From: Bacteroidota bacterium
Lineage (GTDB): Bacteria > Bacteroidota > Bacteroidia > Bacteroidales > Rikenellaceae
Reading direction: 5' to 3'
Assembly: GCA_023443765.1 (NCBI GenBank)
Contig: JAEZTA010000014.1
Location: 1-28,831, forward strand
Length of the DNA: 28,831 nt
Shown here: one piece after another, positions 16,568-23,551 of the stretch
Layout: each line of letters opens with the position of its first letter
Position numbering within the stretch: the first letter of the stretch is position 1
The notes under the pieces: model-generated
Seen by the model: only the letters and a program-made list of their open reading frames with translations
Told to the model about the DNA's origin: nothing
Database searches by the model: none
Made by a program: the position numbers and the translations under genes

Positions 16568-18259
16568 ATGAAAATCCTTTCCGTGCTTTTCGTCTTGTTT
16601 TCCGCCTTGTTGACGACCCCGGTTTCGGGCAATGATAAGGCCGAATTGCAAGCTCTGTTCCGCCAACTCGACGACGTGATCGCCCGCAGCAGCGAGTATG
16701 TCGCCCGCCGCGAGGCGCGCATCGATTCGCTCAAGCGCGAACTCTCCCACGACGGGCTCCCGCTGCGCACGCGCTTCGACCTGACCGAGCAGCTTGCCGA
16801 AAATTACGGTTCTTACCAAAGTGATTTCGCGCTGTTGTACCTGCGGCGGAGCCTCGCGCTGGCCGAGGAGATCGGCGACAACGACCTGATCATGCGTACC
16901 CGTTCCGGGATCGCGCTGTGTTACAGTCTTGGCGGTCGTTTTTACGAGGCCGAGGAGATTCTGGGTGCTATCCGCGATACGGTGCACGTCAGCCGCCGGA
17001 CACTGCTGGCTTACTACGTCGCCCAGCACCGTAAGAACCGCGAACTCTGCTACCTGACCGAACCGGGCGAACGCCGCGACGTTTTCCGCCGCCGCGAGCA
17101 TTTTTATGCCGTGAGCGCCGCGAAGGTCAGCAACGATACCTATACGAGTCTGTATTACGGGTATATGGATGCTATTCTGCGTGAGGACTGGTCCGAAGCA
17201 TTGATTCTTTGCGACAGCCTGCTGGCATCGGTTCCTTCCGATTCCCACGCCTATGCCAAAGCCGCCAACCACAAAGCCCTGCTCGAAGGAAAGGCCGGGC
17301 GCTCCGACCAGGAACTTGCCTGGTTCGTGCGCTCGGCGCTGGCCGACATTCAGTCCGCCGTGCGCGACCATGGTTCGTTGTGCGCCGTCTCCGAGGAACT
17401 TTTCAACCGCGGCGATGTCGACCGGGCAATGAATTATATCCGCGTGGCGATCAGCGACACCCGTTTTTTCAACTCCCCGAGCCGCTCGTGGCGCGACATG
17501 GCCATCCTGCCGCAGATCGAAGCGGCTTACAGCGAACGGAACGCCCGCGTGCATACGATGTATGTCGTGTTGATCGTCGTCGTGCTGCTGTTCTTTGTTT
17601 CCGCTACTGCCGCTGCATTCTACATGTTGTCGCAGAACCGGAAACTCTATGTTGTGCAGCAAACCTTGCGTGAGTCGAACGACAAGCTGAACGAACTGGC
17701 CCGGAGTCTGCGCGAGACGAACGGTCGCCTGAGCAGCCAGAACATCCGCATTGCCGATGCCAACCGGATCAAGGAGGTCTACATCGGGGGCTTCCTCCAA
17801 ACGATCTCGGAGTATATCAATAAACTCTCGGGCACTTATCAGTATGTCAACAAGATGCTGCGCGACGACCGGATTGCGGAACTCCGCCGCGAATACGCCC
17901 GCAGCAACGTCCGCAACGACGAACTGAAGGAGTTCTATGCGCTTTTCGACGAAACCTTCCTCGGGCTTTTTCCTTCGTTTATCGACGAGATGAACGACCT
18001 GCTGACCGAGGAGGCCCGCATCGAGCGTCACGACGGCGAACTGACCACCGTGCAGCGTATTTATGCCCTCGTCCGCCTCGGCATCACCGACACGGCGACC
18101 ATCGCCGCACTGCTGCACTGTTCGATCCGTACGGTCTACAACTACCGTTCGGTCACCCAGCGCCATGCCCGCCCCGGCATCGACGATTTCGAACAGCGCG
18201 TCCAGTTGATCGGCATGAACGGAATTTCCGACAATACAACTCAAAACCTGACGATATGA
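16568..18259 (+). CDS. Membrane-anchored one-component regulator, DUF6377 type, with HTH
   Basis: This 563-residue protein has a signal peptide (1-20), a periplasmic helical, TPR-like sensor region (about 22-330), one membrane helix (about 332-356: VVLIVVVLLFFVSATAAAF), a cytoplasmic coiled coil (about 358-400: LRESNDKLNELARSLRETN) and a C-terminal helix-turn-helix (about 506-527: TATIAALLHCSIRTVYNYR). This order matches the DUF6377 group of Bacteroidetes regulators, which lack kinase and receiver domains; a signal must cross the membrane directly. It is transcribed away from the SusCD operon and its stop overlaps the ATG of a second EEP enzyme, so it most likely senses a breakdown product in the periplasm and controls both units. 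The ligand and DNA site are unknown. Confidence 0.88.
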   Translation: MKILSVLFVLFSALLTTPVSGNDKAELQALFRQLDDVIARSSEYVARREARIDSLKRELSHDGLPLRTRFDLTEQLAENYGSYQSDFALLYLRRSLALAEEIGDNDLIMRTRSGIALCYSLGGRFYEAEEILGAIRDTVHVSRRTLLAYYVAQHRKNRELCYLTEPGERRDVFRRREHFYAVSAAKVSNDTYTSLYYGYMDAILREDWSEALILCDSLLASVPSDSHAYAKAANHKALLEGKAGRSDQELAWFVRSALADIQSAVRDHGSLCAVSEELFNRGDVDRAMNYIRVAISDTRFFNSPSRSWRDMAILPQIEAAYSERNARVHTMYVVLIVVVLLFFVSATAAAFYMLSQNRKLYVVQQTLRESNDKLNELARSLRETNGRLSSQNIRIADANRIKEVYIGGFLQTISEYINKLSGTYQYVNKMLRDDRIAELRREYARSNVRNDELKEFYALFDETFLGLFPSFIDEMNDLLTEEARIERHDGELTTVQRIYALVRLGITDTATIAALLHCSIRTVYNYRSVTQRHARPGIDDFEQRVQLIGMNGISDNTTQNLTI

Positions 18260-19170
18260 TCAATCTCAAACTGAAATTCGCCGCGCTGCTGTTGCTGGCC
18301 GGCATTTTTGCCGCAGCTCCTGCGGCCGAAGCCAAGCGGCCCGCAAAGAAAAAGGCGCAGACGGTGCGCCTGATGGACTACAACATTGCCGACGGCATGT
18401 GGTACGACCAGTATAACAATTACGACCGCTTTGCCAAATGGGTCCGGATGCAGGACCCCGATGTGTTCGCTATCTGCGAGGGCGCTACTCACTGGAACGA
18501 GCAGAAGAAAACCGTCAGCAAGGAGCAGATGCCGCGCTACCTGCCCGACAGCCTTCACCTGCTGGCACAGCGTTGGGGACATCCCTACACCGTGATCGGA
18601 CCCTACCAGGACAACTACCCGGTGGCCTTCACCTCGAAATACCCGATCGAAGTGGTGCAGCGCATCGGTGAAGGGCTTTCCCATGGCGCCCTGCACGTGA
18701 AGATCAACGGCATCAACTACGTGGTGCTCCACCTCTGGCCCCAGCGCTACTCGATGGGCGACAAGACCCGCAAGGACAACGGGGGCGAGGCTTTCCGTGT
18801 CGGGGAGATGCGGCGGATTCTCGACGCTACGATCCGCAATCCGAAATTCGCCGGCGAGAAGCACTGGATGATGATGGGCGATTTCAATTCCCATTCGCCC
18901 CTCGACAAACCCTTCCACGGGGAGCGTAACTACGACGTGCACAACCTCGTGCGCATGGCCTATCCCCACGATATAGTCGGCGACTACTTTTCCGGCGAGT
19001 TCGTGCCTTCGACCACGGGCGGCAAAGCCCGCATCGACTTCATCTATTGCACGGACGCAATCTGGGAAGGCGTGAAGCACGTTGAGACCGTTCACGACTC
19101 CTTCACCGACAAGGCTTCGGACCATCGCCCGGTCGTCGTGGAGTTCCGTGTACCGAAAAACGCAAAATAG
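18256..19170 (+). CDS. Periplasmic EEP-family (endonuclease/exonuclease/phosphatase) hydrolase
   Basis: A 304-residue paralog of the 12077-13009 enzyme. The N-terminus is an ordinary signal peptide (cleavage likely after AEA, residue 26) with no lipobox, so the protein should be periplasmic or secreted. The mature start is very basic (KRPAKKK). Catalytic signatures: Asn43 (MDYNIADG), Glu75 (AICEG), VVLHLWPQ, Asp209/Asn211 in MGDFNSHS, ARIDFIYCT, and Asp289-His290 in SDHRPVVVEF. The start codon overlaps the regulator stop (ATGA), implying translational coupling, and a terminator follows 23 bp after the stop. I infer that it completes, inside the outer membrane, degradation begun by the surface lipoprotein; its substrate is not evident. 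Confidence 0.92.
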   Translation: MINLKLKFAALLLLAGIFAAAPAAEAKRPAKKKAQTVRLMDYNIADGMWYDQYNNYDRFAKWVRMQDPDVFAICEGATHWNEQKKTVSKEQMPRYLPDSLHLLAQRWGHPYTVIGPYQDNYPVAFTSKYPIEVVQRIGEGLSHGALHVKINGINYVVLHLWPQRYSMGDKTRKDNGGEAFRVGEMRRILDATIRNPKFAGEKHWMMMGDFNSHSPLDKPFHGERNYDVHNLVRMAYPHDIVGDYFSGEFVPSTTGGKARIDFIYCTDAIWEGVKHVETVHDSFTDKASDHRPVVVEFRVPKNAK

Positions 19171-19193
19171 CGTTGATTCCGACAATTTTAGTG

Positions 19194-19225
19194 TCCCGGT
19201 CGTAACAACGGCCGGGATATTTTTG
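19194..19225 (+). terminator. Rho-independent terminator after the regulator/EEP unit
   Basis: TCCCGGTCG (19194-19202) pairs with CGGCCGGGA (19209-19217) around a 6-nt loop, with one T-G wobble, followed by TATTTTTG. Confidence 0.85.
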
Positions 19226-19233
19226 TACATTTG
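19226..19233 (+). promoter_or_regulatory. Possible -7 element for hppA
   Basis: TACATTTG matches TAnnTTTG directly after the preceding terminator, about 80 nt before the hppA ATG, but no TTTG stands at the expected -33 distance. Confidence 0.35.
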
Positions 19234-19313
19234 TTCTTAGCCCGGCCCGAAGGACCGGACGGCGAGTCGTTCGCCTGTGCAAGCCGACCAACCAACTAAC
19301 TATTATTTATGAT

Positions 19314-21530
19314 ATGAACATTCCTTCGATTTTCTGGATCGTACCTGCTGCGTCCATCGTCGCCCTGGCTTTCGCCTGGGCGTTTTACCGCCTGATGAAG
19401 CGCGAGGACGAGGGTACGGAACGCATGCGCGAAATTGCCGCGCACGTTCGTAAGGGCGCAATGGCTTACCTGCGCCAGCAATACAAGGTCGTCGGCATCG
19501 TCTTTGTGGTGCTGGCGTTGTTTTTTGCCTACCTGGCCTACGGCGCCGGGGTGCAGAATGGCTGGGTTCCCTTCGCCTTCATCACGGGCGGTTTCTTCTC
19601 GGGATTAGCGGGTTACTTCGGCATGAAGACCGCAACCTATGCTTCGGCCCGTACGGCCAATGCCGCCCGGCAGTCGCTGGACCGCGGCCTGAAGGTCGCC
19701 TTCCGCAGCGGTGCCGTGATGGGACTGGTGGTAGTGGGTCTCGGCCTGCTCGACATCTCGTTCTGGTACTTGATCCTGAACCATTTCGTCGAAGTCGCCG
19801 GGCCGCAGAAATTGGTGGTCATCACCACGACGATGCTGACCTTCGGCATGGGCGCCTCGACGCAGGCCCTCTTTGCGCGTGTCGGTGGCGGTATCTACAC
19901 CAAGGCGGCCGACGTGGGCGCCGACCTGGTGGGTAAGGTCGAAGCGGGTATTCCCGAGGACGACCCGCGTAACCCTGCGACCATTGCCGATAACGTGGGC
20001 GACAACGTGGGCGACGTAGCCGGTATGGGCGCCGACCTCTACGAGAGCTATTGCGGCTCGATCCTCGCCACGGCGGCGCTGGGCGCTGCGGCCTTCTCGT
20101 CGGCCGGTTCCGAGGCTTTGCAGATCAAGGCCGTGATGGCTCCGATGCTGATCGCTGCGGTGGGCATCCTGCTCTCGATCATCGGTATCTTCCTCGTGCG
20201 CGCGAAGGAGGGAGCCACGATGCGCGAACTGCTCCGCTCGCTGGGCGTGGGCGTCAATTTCAGTTCATTGCTGATCGCCGGCGCCACGTTCGGCATCCTC
20301 TACCTGCTGGGCGTCGAAAACTGGGTCGGACTGTCGTTCTCGGTTATCACGGGTCTCGTGGCGGGTATCGTCATCGGCCAGGCCACGGAATACTTTACGT
20401 CACACTCCTATAAACCCACGCAGAAGATCGCCGGAAGCGCCCAGACGGGTCCCGCTACGGTCATCATCGCGGGTATCGGTTCGGGTATGATCTCCACGGC
20501 TATTCCTGTCATCACGATCGGCGTCGCCATCATCCTCGCATACCTCTGCGCCATCGGCTTCGACGTGCAGAACATGATGGCCCCGCAGAATATGTCGATG
20601 GGCCTCTACGGCATCGGTATTGCGGCTGTCGGCATGCTCTCGACGCTGGGTATCACCCTCGCTACGGACGCCTACGGCCCCATCGCCGACAATGCAGGCG
20701 GTAACGCCGAGATGAGCGGCCTGGGTAAGGAGGTTCGCCAGCGTACCGATGCGCTCGATGCACTGGGTAATACCACAGCCGCCACGGGTAAGGGCTTCGC
20801 CATCGGTTCCGCGGCGCTGACGGCCCTCGCGCTGCTGGCCTCTTATATCGAAGAAATACGGATCGGACTGATGCACAACGGCGTGACGATGCTCGAAATG
20901 CCTAACGGGACGATGCGTTTCGTGCAGGACGCTTCGATCCTCGATTTCATGGAATACTATCGTGTTTCGCTGATGAACCCCACGGTGCTGATCGGCGTTT
21001 TCATCGGTGCGATGATGTCGTTCCTCTTCTGCGGCCTTACGATGAACGCTGTAGGCCGTGCCGCCCAAAGCATGGTCGAGGAGGTGCGCCGCCAGTTCCG
21101 CGAGATCAAAGGTATCCTCACGGGCGAGGGAACGCCCGACTATGCCCGCTGCGTCGAGATTTCGACCCGCGGAGCACAGCGTGAAATGCTGTTCCCGAGC
21201 CTGCTGGCCATTGCCGCCCCGGTTGTCGTCGGACTGATCTTCGGTGTGGCGGGCGTAATGGGTCTTCTGGTCGGCGGCCTCAGCTCGGGCTTCGTGCTGG
21301 CGGTCTTCATGGCCAATGCCGGAGGCGCCTGGGACAACGCCAAAAAGATGGTCGAGGAAGGTCACTTCGGCGGTAAGGGCTCCGACTGCCACCGGGCCAC
21401 AGTTGTTGGTGATACTGTTGGCGATCCTTTCAAGGACACTTCGGGTCCGTCGCTCAACATCCTCATCAAGCTGATGTCGATGGTTGCAATTGTGATGGCG
21501 GGGTTGACCGTCGCCTTCCATTTATTCTGA
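19314..21530 (+). CDS. hppA: K+-dependent membrane-bound pyrophosphatase, probably Na+-pumping
   Basis: This 738-residue polytopic protein couples hydrolysis of cytoplasmic pyrophosphate to ion export. Family signatures are complete: GGGIYTKAADVGADLVGK, the acidic loop IPEDDPRNPATIADNVGDNVGD, DAYGPIADNAGG, and the C-terminal GGAWDNAKK with DTVGDPFKDTSGPS. The potassium determinant reads GNTTAATGKG, with Ala489 and Gly492 where K+-independent enzymes have Lys and Thr, placing it in the K+-dependent class, most members of which move Na+ (some also H+). The ATG at 19314 is chosen because another ATG five bases earlier runs into a stop after two codons. It is a stand-alone gene on the + strand, ending at a structured intergenic repeat. 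Confidence 0.97.
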   Translation: MNIPSIFWIVPAASIVALAFAWAFYRLMKREDEGTERMREIAAHVRKGAMAYLRQQYKVVGIVFVVLALFFAYLAYGAGVQNGWVPFAFITGGFFSGLAGYFGMKTATYASARTANAARQSLDRGLKVAFRSGAVMGLVVVGLGLLDISFWYLILNHFVEVAGPQKLVVITTTMLTFGMGASTQALFARVGGGIYTKAADVGADLVGKVEAGIPEDDPRNPATIADNVGDNVGDVAGMGADLYESYCGSILATAALGAAAFSSAGSEALQIKAVMAPMLIAAVGILLSIIGIFLVRAKEGATMRELLRSLGVGVNFSSLLIAGATFGILYLLGVENWVGLSFSVITGLVAGIVIGQATEYFTSHSYKPTQKIAGSAQTGPATVIIAGIGSGMISTAIPVITIGVAIILAYLCAIGFDVQNMMAPQNMSMGLYGIGIAAVGMLSTLGITLATDAYGPIADNAGGNAEMSGLGKEVRQRTDALDALGNTTAATGKGFAIGSAALTALALLASYIEEIRIGLMHNGVTMLEMPNGTMRFVQDASILDFMEYYRVSLMNPTVLIGVFIGAMMSFLFCGLTMNAVGRAAQSMVEEVRRQFREIKGILTGEGTPDYARCVEISTRGAQREMLFPSLLAIAAPVVVGLIFGVAGVMGLLVGGLSSGFVLAVFMANAGGAWDNAKKMVEEGHFGGKGSDCHRATVVGDTVGDPFKDTSGPSLNILIKLMSMVAIVMAGLTVAFHLF

Positions 21531-21640
21531 TTTTAGAGGGCATCTTTGCACTTGCACTCGCGGGGCACGAATGGGACGTATTTCTATACTACCTATCCGT
21601 GTCCCGCTTCGTTTAAGCACAAATCTACGTCTCTAAAATC
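21529..21640. repeat. 112-bp structured intergenic element (copy 2)
   Basis: A perfect 10-bp outer inverted repeat (GATTTTAGAG at 21529-21538, CTCTAAAATC at 21631-21640) begins inside the hppA stop codon. Inside it GCGGGGCACG (21560-21569) pairs with CGTGTCCCGC (21598-21607) with one G-T wobble. The 32-nt core from CGAAT (21568) to CCTATCCG (21592-21599), then seven bases and CTTCGTT (21607-21613), has the same spacing as copy 1. Seven T follow at 21649-21655. It may serve as 3' end of hppA, or be a miniature repeat; the convergent yhiM-like gene ends at 21660. Confidence 0.55.
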
Positions 21641-21659
21641 GAATAAAGTTTTTTTCCTT

Positions 21660-22703
21660 CTATTTCTTCGACGCTCCGCTTTCGAGGATCGAGACGATGG
21701 AGTAGAGCGTGAAACAGATGGCTCCGAATCCCGACAGCACACGCGCCGGAACGAAATACTTGGCTTCGAACAACGCCCCTTCGTAGAGGAATGCCGCGAG
21801 GAACAGGCAGATCAATGCCGTCAGCACGGGGATGATCGGAATGCGGTTGGCCAGCGGGAAATCGGCGTGCCAGATTTTCGCCAGCAGGATCACCTTGCTC
21901 GAAATACTCCAGCAGATCAGCGCCAGTCCGATCAGCACGAATCCCACGAAGTTGATCGTCTCGCCCCAGTACAGGAAGATCAGTAGCAGTCCCAGCACGA
22001 ATGCCAGGCTGCCCATCGTCAGCACGAGGCCCATCCATTTGCCTTTCTCCTCCATCGTGTAATTGCCGCGGGCCTGTCGGGCGATGCTGGCCACGAGTGC
22101 GATAAGCGACGTACAGACGCAGGCGATGCCGAACATCACGCTGCCTGCGACGATATGGGCCGGCATCGTACCCCGTATGTAGAGCAGTGCGCACCAGATC
22201 CAGGCTATCACGGCCACTGCCGAGACGATGAAGATCAGCAGCGACGACTGTGCGCGCGTGAATCCTGCCGGATTGACCGAGAAACTGCTGTCGGCGGAGT
22301 TTTTCGGAATCAGACTGAAGCGCGTCGACGAGGTTGCCGCCGTAGCCACGCAGGCTGTGATTAGTCCCAGTCCACAGACGACATGTCCTGTAACCAGCGC
22401 TCCGGGCCACTGCGAGGAGATGATGAATGCGCCGCTGACGAGCGTCAGTATGGCGAAAGTGTAACCGATTGCTGGAAAAAGATACTTTGCGGCGGCGGAA
22501 TACGTGCCGATAATCTGGCGGATGATCGTTGCCGCCGTGCAGTACAGCGCGATGCAGATCGACCCGAGGTAGAAGACCACAGGCCCTGCCGTCAGACGTG
22601 CCGCATCGGTTCCGGCTGAGAAAACATAGGCTCCGTAAGCGAAGCAGAAAGCGGCCATTGCGAGCGGAATGGCGCGGAAAAGGATACTTATTCCGTGATT
22701 CAT
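21660..22703 (-). CDS. YhiM-family (DUF2776) inner-membrane protein
   Basis: With the ATG at 22703 the protein has 347 residues, close to the roughly 350 of E. coli YhiM; an upstream in-frame ATG at 22748 would add 15 non-hydrophobic residues. It has about ten hydrophobic segments and, from memory of the family, shares several diagnostic strings with YhiM: LFPAIGY, VTGHVVCGLGLITACVAT, SLIPKNSA, PLANRIPIIPVLT and the end SIVSILESGASKK. YhiM has been linked to acid and osmotic stress survival in E. coli, but its biochemical activity is unknown, so no function is claimed. It converges on hppA and diverges from the HAD gene. No promoter matching the consensus was found upstream. Confidence 0.85.
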   Translation of the reverse strand: MNHGISILFRAIPLAMAAFCFAYGAYVFSAGTDAARLTAGPVVFYLGSICIALYCTAATIIRQIIGTYSAAAKYLFPAIGYTFAILTLVSGAFIISSQWPGALVTGHVVCGLGLITACVATAATSSTRFSLIPKNSADSSFSVNPAGFTRAQSSLLIFIVSAVAVIAWIWCALLYIRGTMPAHIVAGSVMFGIACVCTSLIALVASIARQARGNYTMEEKGKWMGLVLTMGSLAFVLGLLLIFLYWGETINFVGFVLIGLALICWSISSKVILLAKIWHADFPLANRIPIIPVLTALICLFLAAFLYEGALFEAKYFVPARVLSGFGAICFTLYSIVSILESGASKK

Positions 22704-22853
22704 AGGTTTATGTTTACCCGAACCCTTGCAAATCCCGCACCAACCCAAAAATTCAGTTCGAACGGTGTCTCCCCGAAGGCGGCTATTCTCCTCGTTTTGC
22801 GCTGCCTGTGGCGTAGCCCCGGACCGGCTGTGGTTCGGGACGGTTCAAATAAA

Positions 22854-22885
22854 TTTGGCATTCCTCCCGCCTTATACTATCTTTG
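22854..22885 (+). promoter_or_regulatory. Promoter of the HAD hydrolase gene
   Basis: TTTG (22854-22857), 20 bp, TATCTTTG (22878-22885): a full match to the Bacteroidetes consensus. The expected start site falls at about 22889-22892, on or beside the ATG at 22891, so the mRNA may be leaderless. Confidence 0.75.
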
Positions 22886-22890
22886 CAAGT

Positions 22891-23478
22891 ATGAAAAACA
22901 TCGTTTTTGACCTTGGCGGGGTCCTTTTCGCCCGCGATAAAAGCAAATGCACCCCTGAACTACTCGAATTTTTCAGCTTCCTCCGCGCTCCGCGCATGCC
23001 CCTTTTCTGGGAGGAGTACGACCGCGGTACGTCGTCGCTGGACGAAGTGACCCGGACCATCAGTGAAATGACCGGGCGTTCCTATGAAACCTGCGCCGCT
23101 GTCCTGCAACTGGCCGTCGACCTGCAGGAACCCGTGAAGCCGACCGAACGTCTCGTCGGCGACCTCAAAGCAGCGGGGTATAAACTCTATGTTCTTTCGA
23201 ACATGTCGCGCGAATTCATCGACTTCCTGCGCCGTTTCCCCGTCTACGGGCTTTTTGACGGCGAAGTGGTCTCCTGCGAGGAGCATACCGTGAAACCCGA
23301 ACCGCGCATCTACGAAATCCTGCTCGAACGCTATGGCCTCATGCCTTCCGAGACGCTTTTCATCGACGACCGCGAGATGAACATCGAAGCTGCCGCTGCC
23401 CAAGGCATCCATGGCTTCGTCTTCGATCACCACGATCCCGCCGCTGCGTGCGACGAACTCCGCCGCCGCCTGCTGTAA
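22891..23478 (+). CDS. HAD-superfamily hydrolase, YihX-like
   Basis: The start is set at 22891 (195 residues) because MKNIVFDLGGVLF is the canonical N-terminus; the 55 residues open upstream run through the promoter. Motif I is DLGGV, with Gly in place of the second Asp as in the YihX group (DLGNV); motif II is LSNMS, motif III lysine lies in VKPEPRIY, and motif IV is IDDREMN. YihX-like enzymes dephosphorylate sugar phosphates such as alpha-glucose-1-phosphate; whether this one does is unknown. Gene context (between yhiM-like and a TonB receptor on the other strand) offers no help. Confidence 0.9.
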   Translation: MKNIVFDLGGVLFARDKSKCTPELLEFFSFLRAPRMPLFWEEYDRGTSSLDEVTRTISEMTGRSYETCAAVLQLAVDLQEPVKPTERLVGDLKAAGYKLYVLSNMSREFIDFLRRFPVYGLFDGEVVSCEEHTVKPEPRIYEILLERYGLMPSETLFIDDREMNIEAAAAQGIHGFVFDHHDPAAACDELRRRLL

Positions 23479-23499
23479 CTGAGGCTATCCTGTAAATAA

Positions 23500-23530
23500 G
23501 AAAGAGACCGGTGAAAACCGGTCTCTTTTC
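23500..23530. terminator. Bidirectional terminator between HAD and TonB-receptor genes
   Basis: AGAGACCGGT (23500-23509) and ACCGGTCTCT (23514-23523) form a perfect 10-bp stem with a GAAA tetraloop. A T-rich tail (CTTTTCTTTAT) follows on the plus strand and the A-rich flank (AAATAAGAAA) gives a T-rich tail on the minus strand. Confidence 0.88.
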
Positions 23531-23551
23531 TTTATAACTAATCTCAGAGGA

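Noticed and set aside
22717..22839. 8-bp inverted repeat CCCGAACC / GGTTCGGG between the yhiM-like and HAD genes
   Set aside because: Arms are short and over 100 bp apart, with no further pairing between them; expected by chance in GC-rich DNA.
22726..22890. 55-codon N-terminal extension of the HAD protein
   Set aside because: It spans the promoter, and the HAD motif I is at the normal distance from the ATG at 22891.
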